A DNA stretch of 64,000 bases from Pseudacidovorax sp. (GTDB taxonomy: Bacteria > Pseudomonadota > Gammaproteobacteria > Burkholderiales > Burkholderiaceae_C): positions 124,001-188,000 of the forward strand of contig NZ_JAGOPN010000011.1 in assembly GCF_017991995.1 (NCBI RefSeq), read 5' to 3'. Below the pieces are notes generated by a model. It had not been told where the DNA came from. It searched no databases and saw nothing but the letters and a program-made list of their open reading frames with translations. Shown piece by piece: positions 23,817 through 32,091 of the stretch (the first letter of the stretch is position 1; each line of letters starts with the position of its first letter). Position numbers and translations under genes: made by a program.

Positions 23817-24074
23817 GCCACCCGCACTCGGCAGGCAGGCCGCACGCGGATCATCCTGCCGGCTCTTTGGCGCTGCTTCGCAGCCCCGCCGTCGCGCAAC
23901 TGCTCCTTGTGAGCCGCGTGCGCGCCCACGCCTGCGGCGCCGGTCAAGCCGCCCGCCCTTATTGCCTTCATCGCGCCACGACATGCGCGTGCCTGTGCCT
24001 GTGCGCAGGCGTCCCATCCATTCGCGGCCAGCCCTGAGCAGCCACCGAGGCTCGAATCGGAACAACATTTTTTC

Positions 24075-24103
24075 TTGGAAAACTTTTCCTGTTTGATTAC
24101 GAT
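24075..24103 (+). promoter_or_regulatory. Putative promoter with overlapping palindrome
   Basis: TTGGAA (24075-24080) and TACGAT (24098-24103) are spaced by 17 bp. A perfect inverted repeat GGAAAACTTTTCC lies at 24077-24089, overlapping the -35 box, and looks like an operator for an IclR- or LacI-type regulator. The promoter would drive the small frame at 24143 and the lipoprotein genes. The rest of the 587-bp gap after the IclR gene (23817-24403) shows nothing else I can support. Confidence 0.5.
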
Positions 24104-24142
24104 GCGCCCACACGGGAAGCATCAAGAGAACAGGAGACACGC

Positions 24143-24280
24143 GTGAACGCAGCCAGATGGCCGCGTCGAAGGTGCCTGCGCCTTCGTACGACGGACCTTG
24201 AGACCAACGCCATGCATGCACGCAGCGCGCCGGGTGCGCGCGGCGACCCACCCCCACGATTCCCCGACCGACCCGCCTGA
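24143..24280 (+). CDS. Possible small leader ORF (45 aa)
   Basis: A GTG-started frame of 45 codons has a strong AGGAGA ribosome site 5 bases upstream, and it lies about 40 bp after the putative promoter at 24075-24103. The product is Arg-rich (VNAARWPRRRCLRLRTTDLE at its start) and matches no family I know. It could be a leader peptide, a remnant of a lost gene, or chance. The ribosome site is the main reason to list it. Confidence 0.3.
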   Translation: MNAARWPRRRCLRLRTTDLETNAMHARSAPGARGDPPPRFPDRPA

Positions 24281-24403
24281 AGTGCGGGCCGTCCGTCGTC
24301 GCGCCTTTCCCCAACCCCTTTCACCGCCCGGCGCCGATGCGCCATGGCCGGGCGTGCCCCTGCGCGCCCCGGCCGCCCTTCTCAGCAAACCCAGGAGACA
24401 ACC

Positions 24404-25489
24404 TTGACCCTCTTTCATGCCCAACTCTTGCGCGCCGCAACGGCCGCATGCCTCGGCCTGGCGCTGGCCGCATGCGGCGGCGGCAGTGGCGGCAACGACA
24501 ACGCAGCGGCCGCTGCGCTGCTGGCCGCCGCCTCGGCCAACAACCCGCCCGCCAGCGGCAACAACCCACCGGCCACCACACCGCCGACGACCACCCCACC
24601 CGACGATCCGGCACCCGCCGATCCTGACGACGACAGCTTCGACACCTACTACAACGTGTGCCGGGGCACCAATCCCAAGTGCTATCACGACTGGGGCGCC
24701 TTCGCCTCGACGCCTGACCGTGTGCTGATCTACTCGCGCACCGCCGGTCCGCGCCACGCCAACCTGGGCACACCGATGGCCGCGGGGCTGAACCCGACGC
24801 TCAACCCCGACAACCTCATGCAGGCCGGGCTGATCCGCATGCTCAAGGCAGAGGGCATCACGGCCGACTGGACGGAGGATGTGTCGGTGCTCTCGGGCCG
24901 CATCAACAACTACAAGGCAGTGATCTTCGCCAGCCCCAACCGCGACACGCTGTGGAACGACGCGGTCACCACCAGCAAGGACGCGGCCCGCACCGCGCTG
25001 CGTAACTACATGCGCCGTGGCGGTGGCTTCGTGGGCCTGCACAACGCCTTCGGTGCGGAATACACCTGGCCCTACTACGAAGGCCTGCTGGGCAATGCCA
25101 ACTTCTACAACCACGGCCCCAACCGCGCGGGCGACGTGCTGATCGTGGCCGATGACCCCTCCACCAAGGACCTGCCCAAGCGCTTCTCCTTCCAGGACGA
25201 GTGGTACAACCTCGAGCCCTTTCCGACGAACGTGAAGTTCCTCGCGACCGTGGACACCTCCACGCTCAAGCCCTTGACGGCCGCGCCGCATCCGGGCCAT
25301 GAAGGCTTCCATCCGGTGGCCTGGTGCCAGTACTACGACGGCGGCCGCGCCTGGGTCACCTCGCTGGGCCACAACGGCGACTCCTTCGCGGAGAACTACT
25401 CCGGCGTGGGCTCGGAGTTCTTCCAGAAGCTGGTCGTGCAGGGCGTGAAGTCGGCCATGGGCCTGACGCCCTTCTGCACCACGCCCTGA
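24404..25489 (+). CDS. ThuA-like domain lipoprotein, TTG start
   Basis: Predicted lipoprotein of 361 aa. A short signal peptide ends in the lipobox LALAAC at about residue 24. A low-complexity Asn/Pro/Thr/Asp linker follows to about residue 80. The rest is a ThuA/glutamine-amidotransferase-like domain: RVLIYSRTAGPRHANLG, YKAVIFASPNRDTLW, MRRGGGFVGLHNAF and a late HPVAWCQYYDGGRAW. The TTG at 24404 is chosen because AGGAG stands 6 bases before it and it gives a normal signal length; an in-frame ATG at 24344 would add 20 unlikely residues. ThuA proteins act in sugar (trehalose) metabolism in some bacteria, but the role here is unknown. A PQQ-type lipoprotein gene follows by 71 bp. Confidence 0.82.
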   Translation: MTLFHAQLLRAATAACLGLALAACGGGSGGNDNAAAAALLAAASANNPPASGNNPPATTPPTTTPPDDPAPADPDDDSFDTYYNVCRGTNPKCYHDWGAFASTPDRVLIYSRTAGPRHANLGTPMAAGLNPTLNPDNLMQAGLIRMLKAEGITADWTEDVSVLSGRINNYKAVIFASPNRDTLWNDAVTTSKDAARTALRNYMRRGGGFVGLHNAFGAEYTWPYYEGLLGNANFYNHGPNRAGDVLIVADDPSTKDLPKRFSFQDEWYNLEPFPTNVKFLATVDTSTLKPLTAAPHPGHEGFHPVAWCQYYDGGRAWVTSLGHNGDSFAENYSGVGSEFFQKLVVQGVKSAMGLTPFCTTP

Positions 25490-25560
25490 CCGGGCCACAC
25501 GCGGCCGGCATCTGCCGGCCGCGCCTCGTTCTGCCTCACGCATTCTTCGGAGACAACGTC

Positions 25561-27774
25561 ATGAGACTCACCCACCTGGCGACGGTGCTGCTTTCCGCCG
25601 GCGTCATCGGTTCCCCCCTTCTGCTGGCCGGCTGCGGCGGCGACTCGAACAACGGCGGCGTGCTGCCCATCGTGCCCGCGCCCACCCCGGCGCCGTCCCC
25701 ATCGCCAACGCCCGCCCCACAGCCCGCGCCAGCCCCGGCCGCCGCGTTGTCCGACTGCTGCACCGCCGGCGACAAGGACTTCCCGAAGGTGGGCGGCAAC
25801 CTCGGCAACCAGAACTACACGAGCCTGGGCGCCATCGACAAGAGCCGCGTCGGCCAGCTCGGCGGCGCCTGGGTCAACCGCGTCGAAGGCGGCGTCGTGA
25901 GCGGCAACAGCCAGAGCACCACGGTGGCCGTGGACGGCGTGCTGTACATCGAATCGGCGCAGGGCAACCTGATCGCGGTCGACGGCAAGACCGGCGCCAC
26001 CAAATGGAAGTGGACGACGCCCTACGGCGCCATCACCCGCCGCGGCGCCGCGGTGGCCAAGGACCTGGGCCTGGTCTTCACCATCGGCGGCGGCAACCGG
26101 CTGGTGGCCCTGGACAAGGACACGGGCAAGGTCGTCTACGTCAAGCAGTACCCCACCTCGTCGTCCGATGCGGCCTTCCTGGGCGCGGTGCAGAAGGTGG
26201 CGCTGGTCTACCACGACAAGCGCCTGTTCATCGGCACCAACGACGGCAACCGCGGCGCCGCCTTCACGGCCGACGCGGCCACCGGCAAGGTGCTCAATGC
26301 CTTCTGGGGCGTGCCCCGCGCCGGCGAGATGGGCTACGACACCTGGGGCGGTGCACCCGACAGCGACCGCACCGGCGCCACGCCCTGGATCCACCCGGCG
26401 GTGGACCCGGCCCTCAAGACCGTGTATTGGACCTTCGGCAACGTGCGCGGCGGCTCGTCGCAGAACGGCTCGACGCGGCCGGGGCAGAACCTGTTCGCCA
26501 ACTCCATCGTGGCGCTGGACATGGACACGGGCGCCTACAAGTGGCACTTCCAGTCCGTGCACCACGACATCTGGGACATGGACAACGTCATGTCGCCGGT
26601 GCTGGCCGATGTGAAGATCAACGGTGCCGACCGCAAGGTCGTCATCTACGGCAGCAAGACGGGCATGTACTACATCCTCGACCGCCGCGACGGCAGCGCG
26701 CCGCTGGGCATCGACGAGATCCCGGTCAAGCAGGACGTGCGGCAGGCCACGTCGCCCACGCAGCCCTTCCCGCGGCAAGGCGCCTGGACCGAGACCTGCA
26801 TGGTCAATCAGGCCTTGGGCACCGCGATTCCGGGCGATCCGAACCGCGCCGTTCCCAACTACCTGACGGGTTGCCTGTTCGACCCGCACTGGGACGTGCC
26901 GGTGCTCACCATCCCCGGCCATGGGGGCGGCGCCAACTGGAATCACCAGTCCTTCAGTCCGCGCACCGGGCTGGTCTACACCGGCATGGGCTATGTGGCC
27001 GCGGCCCATTCGCTCACCGAGGCCAGCAACGGCCTGCGGCCGCCGGGCGAGTACCAGACCGGTGCCGTGGTGGCGGTCGACCCGAGCACCAACCTGGTCA
27101 AGTGGAAGAAGCCGATGCCGTACTCGCTCGCCCATGGGAACGGCATCCTGAGCACGGCGTCGAACCTGCTGTTCATCGGCCAGCCCGACGGCAATCTGCT
27201 GGCCCTGGACGCACAGGACGGCAGCGAGCTGTGGCGTTTCCAGACCGGCTCGGGCATCAGTGCCAGCCCCATCGCCTACGAGATCGATGGCGAGCAGTAC
27301 ATCGCCGTGTATGCGGGCGGCACGAGCATCCCATACGGCAACTCGGCACCGCGGGGCGACTACCTTTGGGCCTTCAAGGTGGGCGGCACCGTGCCACCGG
27401 CCGCCACGCCCACGCCGCCCGAGGTGCGCCGGCCGGTCTCAGGCTCAGCGGTGGAAGGCGCCGCGCTGCCAACGCCCAACACGGTGTTCCTGGCCCGCGT
27501 GCAGACCGCCACCAACGCACCCGGCACCACCGAGTCGACGGCGGTGAATGCCATGACGCCCACCTGGATGCGTGTGCCGGCCAATACGACGGTGACCTTC
27601 ACCAATCCGGCCGACAACCCCAACACGCACTGCGCCACGCAGTTCTTCGAAGGAGCGTTCAACTTCCGTCTGGCGCCGGGGCAGTCGGCCAACTACACCT
27701 TCACGCAGAAGGGCGAGTACTTCTACAACGACTGCTACAGCCCGCGGCCTACGGGGAAGATCGTGGTGTATTGA
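25561..27774 (+). CDS. PQQ-type quinoprotein lipoprotein with a C-terminal cupredoxin-like domain
   Basis: Predicted lipoprotein of 737 aa. The signal ends in LLLAGC, followed by a Pro/Ala/Ser linker (about 35-62). An eight-bladed PQQ dehydrogenase-like propeller runs from about 70 to 600 (NQNYTSLGAIDKSRV, repeated GKTGATKWKW-type blades, HHDIWDMDNVMSPVL carrying the likely catalytic Asp). After a Pro-rich hinge, the last 100 residues resemble a cupredoxin (MRVPANTTVTFTNPADNPNTH, GEYFYNDCYSPRPTGKIVV). The strand after the Cys lacks the His and Met expected of a type 1 copper site, so electron transfer through copper is doubtful. It probably oxidises an alcohol or sugar outside the inner membrane. 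An excellent terminator follows. Confidence 0.85.
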   Translation: MRLTHLATVLLSAGVIGSPLLLAGCGGDSNNGGVLPIVPAPTPAPSPSPTPAPQPAPAPAAALSDCCTAGDKDFPKVGGNLGNQNYTSLGAIDKSRVGQLGGAWVNRVEGGVVSGNSQSTTVAVDGVLYIESAQGNLIAVDGKTGATKWKWTTPYGAITRRGAAVAKDLGLVFTIGGGNRLVALDKDTGKVVYVKQYPTSSSDAAFLGAVQKVALVYHDKRLFIGTNDGNRGAAFTADAATGKVLNAFWGVPRAGEMGYDTWGGAPDSDRTGATPWIHPAVDPALKTVYWTFGNVRGGSSQNGSTRPGQNLFANSIVALDMDTGAYKWHFQSVHHDIWDMDNVMSPVLADVKINGADRKVVIYGSKTGMYYILDRRDGSAPLGIDEIPVKQDVRQATSPTQPFPRQGAWTETCMVNQALGTAIPGDPNRAVPNYLTGCLFDPHWDVPVLTIPGHGGGANWNHQSFSPRTGLVYTGMGYVAAAHSLTEASNGLRPPGEYQTGAVVAVDPSTNLVKWKKPMPYSLAHGNGILSTASNLLFIGQPDGNLLALDAQDGSELWRFQTGSGISASPIAYEIDGEQYIAVYAGGTSIPYGNSAPRGDYLWAFKVGGTVPPAATPTPPEVRRPVSGSAVEGAALPTPNTVFLARVQTATNAPGTTESTAVNAMTPTWMRVPANTTVTFTNPADNPNTHCATQFFEGAFNFRLAPGQSANYTFTQKGEYFYNDCYSPRPTGKIVVY

Positions 27775-27780
27775 CAGGCA

Positions 27781-27835
27781 CCCCCAAGCCGCTTCGCGGC
27801 TCCCCCTCTCTAGCGCCTTCGGCTTGGAGGGGGCG
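27781..27835. repeat. GC-rich palindromic intergenic element
   Basis: CCCCCAAGCCG at 27781-27791 pairs with CGGCTTGGAGGGGG near 27820-27833, and AGCCGC-TTC-GCGGCT (27787-27801) forms an inner hairpin. The element resembles palindromes I remember as dispersed in Comamonadaceae genomes, but only one copy of this form was noticed in the window. Confidence 0.5.
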
Positions 27836-27879
27836 CACCCAGAGGCCTGGCGGAGCCAGTTCCTCGGGTGCCCTGGCAT

Positions 27880-27913
27880 GGGCCGCGTCGGTTCACGACC
27901 GCGGCCCTTTTTT
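27880..27913 (+). terminator. Intrinsic terminator after the PQQ lipoprotein gene
   Basis: GGGCCGCG (27880-27887) and CGCGGCCC (27900-27907) form an 8-bp GC stem, extended by a TCG/CGA pair inside the loop. Six T residues follow directly. It fits a rho-independent terminator for the plus-strand lipoprotein pair and lies just before the convergent gene at 27915. Confidence 0.85.
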
Positions 27914-27914
27914 C

Positions 27915-28142
27915 CTAAGGAAGCCTCAGGTCCATGCCGAGCGCCTGGGCCACGCCGAAGGTGAGGAGCAGCACGGCCGTGAGCACCAGGATGAAGACGG
28001 CAGCGACCTTGCCCGCCGTGAGCAGTAGCGCGCGTTTGCTCAAGCCCTGACCCTGTTCGTAATGCCACTTGATGGCGAAGAACATCGTTGCGCAGAAGAC
28101 GAGCGCCTTCAGAGTGATGAAGCCGACGGGAACCCATTCCAT
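27915..28142 (-). CDS. Small two-helix membrane protein
   Basis: Predicted inner-membrane protein of 75 aa with two hydrophobic helices: FITLKALVFCATMFFAIKW and AAVFILVLTAVLLLTFGVA. A short polar, basic loop separates them (HYEQGQGLSKR). The ATG at 28142 gives a compact protein; sequence further upstream in the frame is unlike a gene. I believe similar uncharacterised proteins occur in related Burkholderiales. No function can be assigned, and its neighbours give no strong hint. Confidence 0.65.
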   Translation of the reverse strand: MEWVPVGFITLKALVFCATMFFAIKWHYEQGQGLSKRALLLTAGKVAAVFILVLTAVLLLTFGVAQALGMDLRLP

Positions 28143-28555
28143 GGGACAGATTGGATACGTCGGTGCGTTGGGCGGGAACTGGGCAAATTGTCCTAGCGCA
28201 CGGTTCATTCGACGCGCGGGTGTGTGCTTGCGTGCATCGTGGCGCTATCGCCGTTCGGCGCGTCGGCCGTGGCGCGCTGGTGACCGTCGTGTGGTCGGAT
28301 ACGGTGCTGCCGTCGGACGGAGGGACGCGCCAGTGCGCAGGCCGCCCGGTCGTCTCTGACCGTTGCACCATCCGGGGAGCTGATGACGGCCTTGTTGAGA
28401 TCGAGGCCGGGCGCGGGATGGTCGTTTTGGCGTATGCGACCGATCAACCGGCCAACGGCCAGTTCGTTGCGCACCTCAGCGATAGCGCCTACTTCGTCCG
28501 TAGCAGACTTCCGGTCCGCCAGAAGAATTTGCGGCGCTTGCGGCATTAAGGTGCG
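28143..28555. other. 413-bp stretch without a supported gene
   Basis: Two overlapping opposite-strand frames of roughly 110-130 codons cross this stretch, but neither has an ATG with a ribosome site, a recognisable family or clear codon preference. GC content begins to fall here and stays low through the DUF3592-like gene. I see no hairpin or RNA element that I can support. Confidence 0.4.
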
Positions 28556-29029
28556 TCACTTTTCCTTCCCACGCCACGATGCTGGATGGAGCGTGGTGAT
28601 GCCAAGCAAGAGACCCGACGCAACAAGAAGCCAGTGGAACGCGCCACCGTCCTGTGTAACCTCGAGCGCAGCATTATGTGGATTGCCTGGTTCGTAGATA
28701 ACGGAGACCCAACTCCCAATGGGACGAGTGCTCGCCTGCAATTCTGCTTGGCTGTGTTGGTGTTTGCACCCGTATGTGCCAAACGCCACACGACGACTGA
28801 CGTAGCGCCTGTCATCCACAACGTACTCATAGCTCCATTCGGGACACCATAAGCGGCCGGCTTTTCCATCCGACGAAACGATCTTCACTGAGCGCACGAT
28901 GCCGTCAGTTCGCGGCCAACTACTTTGCGAGCGCTCGAGGAGGACCCCCTTCACGCCGTAGACAAGGAGCGAAACACCAAACGTGGCAATCACGAACGCA
29001 AAAATCAATTGTCTCTTGGCGACCATCAT
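28556..29029 (-). CDS. DUF3592-like membrane-anchored protein
   Basis: Predicted membrane protein of 157 aa. A first membrane helix follows the start (LIFAFVIATFGVSLLVYGV) and a second lies at the C-terminus (HWLLVASGLLLGITTLH). Between them is a soluble beta-rich domain with WPRTDGIVRSVKI, YEYVVDDRRYVSRRVAFG and VIYEPGNPHNAALE, the pattern of DUF3592 proteins, whose function is unknown. Two adjacent ATG codons (29029, 29026) are possible starts. Base composition is clearly less GC-rich than the neighbouring operons, and codons include many A/T-ending forms, which suggests acquisition by transfer. Confidence 0.7.
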   Translation of the reverse strand: MMVAKRQLIFAFVIATFGVSLLVYGVKGVLLERSQSSWPRTDGIVRSVKIVSSDGKAGRLWCPEWSYEYVVDDRRYVSRRVAFGTYGCKHQHSQAELQASTRPIGSWVSVIYEPGNPHNAALEVTQDGGAFHWLLVASGLLLGITTLHPASWRGKEK

Positions 29030-29416
29030 CGTGCGCAAACTATCAATGCGGCAGATTCCGCATCGACTGATGAATTCCTTGCTGACAAGCGCATGTTCAC
29101 GGATCTGTTCCAAACGTCTGCCATTGGCCGAAACCCGCCGGCAGAGAGGATAGCCCGAACGCCGGCGTCCGCTGCAAAGCGTAAGTTCAAGACGCTCAAG
29201 CGAGTGGCTGGCCCAGACCAACCGCAGCCGCTCTCAGACCGAGGCCGGCCCTTCGCCCCGGCACGTCGCCGCATCGTCCGCCCGCCCCAGCCAGCGCACC
29301 AAAGCCAAAGCCTCAACCACCGTCGCATGCCGTCACCCAGGCCATCGGATAGCATCGCGCCCCCCACGGCCGCAGCCTCTGCATCGCAGGCGCCTGCGCC
29401 GTGCGGACACGCCCCC
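29030..29416. other. 387-bp stretch without a supported gene
   Basis: This gap lies between the divergent DUF3592-like gene and the ABC exporter operon. Base composition changes from mixed to GC-rich across it. A long frame crossing it in phase with the exporter ATPase reads as Arg/Pro/Ala-rich noise. No promoter or hairpin strong enough to list was seen. Confidence 0.4.
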
Positions 29417-30415
29417 ATGACTGCCCACATCCACGTCGACCGCCTCACCAAGGTCTACCGCATCGCCGAGCGCGATCCGGGCCTGCGCGGGGCGCTGCGC
29501 GGCCTCTGGCGGCGGCGCTACCGGACGGTGGAGGCGCTCGCCGGGGTTTCCTTCGCGCTGCAGCGCGGCGAATTGCTGGGGCTCATCGGGCCCAATGGCG
29601 CCGGCAAGTCCACCACGGTCAAGCTGCTCGCCGGCATCCTGCGGCCCGATGGCGGACGCATCACCATCGACGGCCGCGATCCATTTGCCGAGCGCGAAGC
29701 GCATGTGGGCCGCATCGGCGTGGTGTTCGGGCAGCGCACCCAGCTGTGGTGGGACCTGCCGGTGGAAGACGGCTTCGACCTGCTGCGCGACATCTACCGG
29801 GTGGACGCGGCCGACTACCGCCGCACGCGCGACGAACTCGTCGCGCTGCTCAACCTGGAGGGCGTGCTCGGCCAGCCGGTGCGCCAGCTCTCGCTCGGCC
29901 AGCGCATGCGTGCCGAGATCGCCGCGGCGCTGCTGCACCGGCCCGACATCCTGTTCCTGGACGAGCCCACCATCGGCCTCGATGCGCCTTCCAAGCTCGC
30001 GGTGCGCGACTTCGTGCGCAGGGCCAATCGCGAGCGTGGCACCACGGTGCTGCTCACCACGCACGACATGCACGACATCGAGGCGCTGGCCCAGCGGGTC
30101 ATCATCGTCGGCCATGGCCGGGTGCTGGCCGACAGCCCGGTGGAGGCGCTGCGGCGGCAGGTGCTGGCCGAGCGCCGCCTGGTGGTGGACTTCGCCGGCA
30201 CGCCGCCGGACGGAACTGAACTCGCCGGCACGCCCGTCGCGACGCGGGAGGGACGCACGCTGGTGCTGCGCTTCGACCCGCAGCAGACGCCCGCGGCCGA
30301 CCTGATCGCCCGCATCGCAGCGGCCCATGCGGTGGAGGACATCCGCATCGAGTCGCCGTCGATCGAGGAGGTCATCGCCCGCTTCTACGCCCTGCACGGC
30401 GCGGCCGAGGCATGA
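29417..30415 (+). CDS. ABC exporter ATP-binding protein (COG4586-like)
   Basis: Cytoplasmic ABC ATPase of 332 aa. Walker A is GPNGAGKST near residue 60, the signature is LSLGQRMRAEIAAALL near 160, Walker B is ILFLDEPTIGLD near 180, and the switch His is in TTHDMHD. An N-terminal segment (YRIAERDPGLRGALRGLWRR) before the first beta strands and a C-terminal DrrA-like tail fit the COG4586 group, which pairs with two ABC-2-type permeases. Exactly those genes follow, the first overlapping by ATGA. The exported substrate is unknown. Confidence 0.92.
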   Translation: MTAHIHVDRLTKVYRIAERDPGLRGALRGLWRRRYRTVEALAGVSFALQRGELLGLIGPNGAGKSTTVKLLAGILRPDGGRITIDGRDPFAEREAHVGRIGVVFGQRTQLWWDLPVEDGFDLLRDIYRVDAADYRRTRDELVALLNLEGVLGQPVRQLSLGQRMRAEIAAALLHRPDILFLDEPTIGLDAPSKLAVRDFVRRANRERGTTVLLTTHDMHDIEALAQRVIIVGHGRVLADSPVEALRRQVLAERRLVVDFAGTPPDGTELAGTPVATREGRTLVLRFDPQQTPAADLIARIAAAHAVEDIRIESPSIEEVIARFYALHGAAEA

Positions 30416-31257
30416 GCGGCCGCCGATCGGTGCCGGATGGCCGCGCGCTGCGGCCCTACCGCGCGGCCTTCGTCTCGCGCTTCCTGCAGATGCTGCAGTA
30501 CCGCACCGCGGCCTTTGCCGGCTTTGGCACCCAGTGCTGGTGGGGCGGCATCAAGGTCATGGTGCTCGCGGCCTTCTACGCGGCCGACGCTGCGCCCATG
30601 CCGCTCGCCCAGGCGGTCACCTACACCTGGCTCGCGCAGGGGCTGCTGGCCTTGCTGCCGTGGGCGGGCGACCCCGAGGTGGCGCAGGCGGTGCGCACCG
30701 GTGCCGTCGCCTACGACCGCCTGCGGCCGGTGGACGCCTACGGGCTGTGGTTCGTCCGCAGCGCGGGCTGGATCGCGGCGCGGGTGCTGCCGCGCCTGGC
30801 GCTGATGGCCGCCTTCGCGGCGATCCTGCTGCCCCTGGCGGGCTGGGGCGACTGGTCATGGCGCCCGCCCGTGAGCATCGCGGCCGGGGCGGCCTTCGGG
30901 GTATCGATGGTGCTGGCGCTGCTGCTGTCGGCAGCGCTGGTGATGCTGCTCAACGTGGCCGCCGTGGCAGCGCTGGACGCCCGCGGCATCAACATGCTGG
31001 CGCTGCCCGTGGTGATCCTCCTGTCGGGCAACCTGGTGCCGCTGGCGCTGCTGCCGGACGGCTGGCAGCGCTGGCTGCTGCTGCAGCCGTTGGCGGGGCT
31101 GCTGGACATCCCGGCGCGGATCTACTTCGGGCAGTTGGCGGGCGCGGACGCAGTTGGCGGTCTGCTGCTGCAGGTCTTCTGGATCGCGGCATTGGCGGCC
31201 GCCGGTCGGTGGGCGCTGCAGGCTGCCTTCGCGCGCCTGGAAGTGCAGGGCGGCTGA
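30412..31257 (+). CDS. ABC-2-type exporter permease (COG4587-like)
   Basis: Inner-membrane permease of 281 aa with about six hydrophobic segments. The N-terminal PYRAAFVSRFLQMLQYRTAA and the long Ala/Leu-rich helices near 130-200 fit the COG4587/DUF990-type ABC-2 permeases. A conserved cytoplasmic loop reads VRTGAVAYDRLRPVDAY. Its start overlaps the ATPase stop (ATGA) and its stop is 4 bp before the second permease, so the three products form one complex. The cargo is unknown. Confidence 0.88.
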   Translation: MSGRRSVPDGRALRPYRAAFVSRFLQMLQYRTAAFAGFGTQCWWGGIKVMVLAAFYAADAAPMPLAQAVTYTWLAQGLLALLPWAGDPEVAQAVRTGAVAYDRLRPVDAYGLWFVRSAGWIAARVLPRLALMAAFAAILLPLAGWGDWSWRPPVSIAAGAAFGVSMVLALLLSAALVMLLNVAAVAALDARGINMLALPVVILLSGNLVPLALLPDGWQRWLLLQPLAGLLDIPARIYFGQLAGADAVGGLLLQVFWIAALAAAGRWALQAAFARLEVQGG

Positions 31258-31261
31258 GGCC

Positions 31262-32083
31262 ATGGCACGCAGCGGCTCCATGGGCAACGCCCGCCTGTTC
31301 CTGCGCTTCGCCGCGGCCTCGATCGCGGGCCAGGCCCGCTATCCCGCATCGGCGCTGATGCTGGCCGCCGGCCAGTTCCTGGCCACGGGCATCGAGGTCG
31401 TCGGCATCTGGGCGCTGTTCGACCGCTTCGGCAGCCTTCAGGGCTGGCGTCTCGGCGAGGTGGCGCTGTTCTACGGACTGGTGCACGCCATGTTCGCGCT
31501 GGCTGACATGCTGGGCCGCGGTTTCGACGTGCTGGGCACCGACTTGCTGCGTACCGGCGCCTTCGACCGACTGTTGCTGCGCCCGAGGCCGGTGGCGCTG
31601 CAGCTGATGGGGCACGATCTGCGGCTGAGCCGCCTGGGCCGGCTGCTGCAGGCCGGGCTGGTGCTGGCCTTCGGCAGCGTGCAGGCGGGCATCGACTGGA
31701 CGCCGGCCGCCATCGCGGTGGCCGTGTTCGCCGTCGCGGGCGGCGTGGCGCTCTTCCTGGGCATCCTGGTGCTGCAGGGCGCGCTCGCCTTCTGGACGGT
31801 GGAGAGCCTGGAGATCGCCAACGTGTTCACCTATGGCGGCGTGGAGGCGGGGCAGTACCCCATGTCGCTGTACGCGCGGTGGTTCAGGCGCCTGCTCACC
31901 TTCGGCGTGCCGCTGGCCTGCGTGGCCTACTACCCCGCACTGTGGGTGCTGGGCCGCGCCGATCCGCTGGGCGCGCCCGCCTGGGTGGGCGCCGTCTCGC
32001 CCCTGGCGGGCTTTGTCTTTCTGGGGCTCGCGTTCGGCGTGTGGCGCCTGGGCCTGCGCCGCTATGCGTCCAGCGGCAGCTAG
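31262..32083 (+). CDS. ABC-2-type exporter permease (COG3694-like)
   Basis: Second inner-membrane permease, 273 aa, six hydrophobic segments. LFLRFAAASIAGQARYPASA at the N-terminus and the loop LLRTGAFDRLLLRPRPVALQ (about 90-110) parallel the sister permease, and YPMSLYARWFRRLLTFGVPLA near residue 200 is typical of the COG3694 group. The heterodimer with the preceding permease would be energised by the ATPase at 29417. The operon ends here, 8 bp before the convergent repeat-protein gene. Confidence 0.88.
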   Translation: MARSGSMGNARLFLRFAAASIAGQARYPASALMLAAGQFLATGIEVVGIWALFDRFGSLQGWRLGEVALFYGLVHAMFALADMLGRGFDVLGTDLLRTGAFDRLLLRPRPVALQLMGHDLRLSRLGRLLQAGLVLAFGSVQAGIDWTPAAIAVAVFAVAGGVALFLGILVLQGALAFWTVESLEIANVFTYGGVEAGQYPMSLYARWFRRLLTFGVPLACVAYYPALWVLGRADPLGAPAWVGAVSPLAGFVFLGLAFGVWRLGLRRYASSGS

Positions 32084-32091
32084 CCGCGTGC

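Noticed and set aside
24482-24610. Short repetitive Pro/Thr/Asn-coding tract that first looked like a tandem DNA repeat
   Set aside because: It is the low-complexity linker of the ThuA-like lipoprotein. The repeat units are irregular and the coding frame is intact.
28151-28549. Possible 132-codon plus-strand gene in the gap before the DUF3592-like gene
   Set aside because: It would need a TTG start without a ribosome site, has no recognisable family, and an opposite frame of similar length is equally open.
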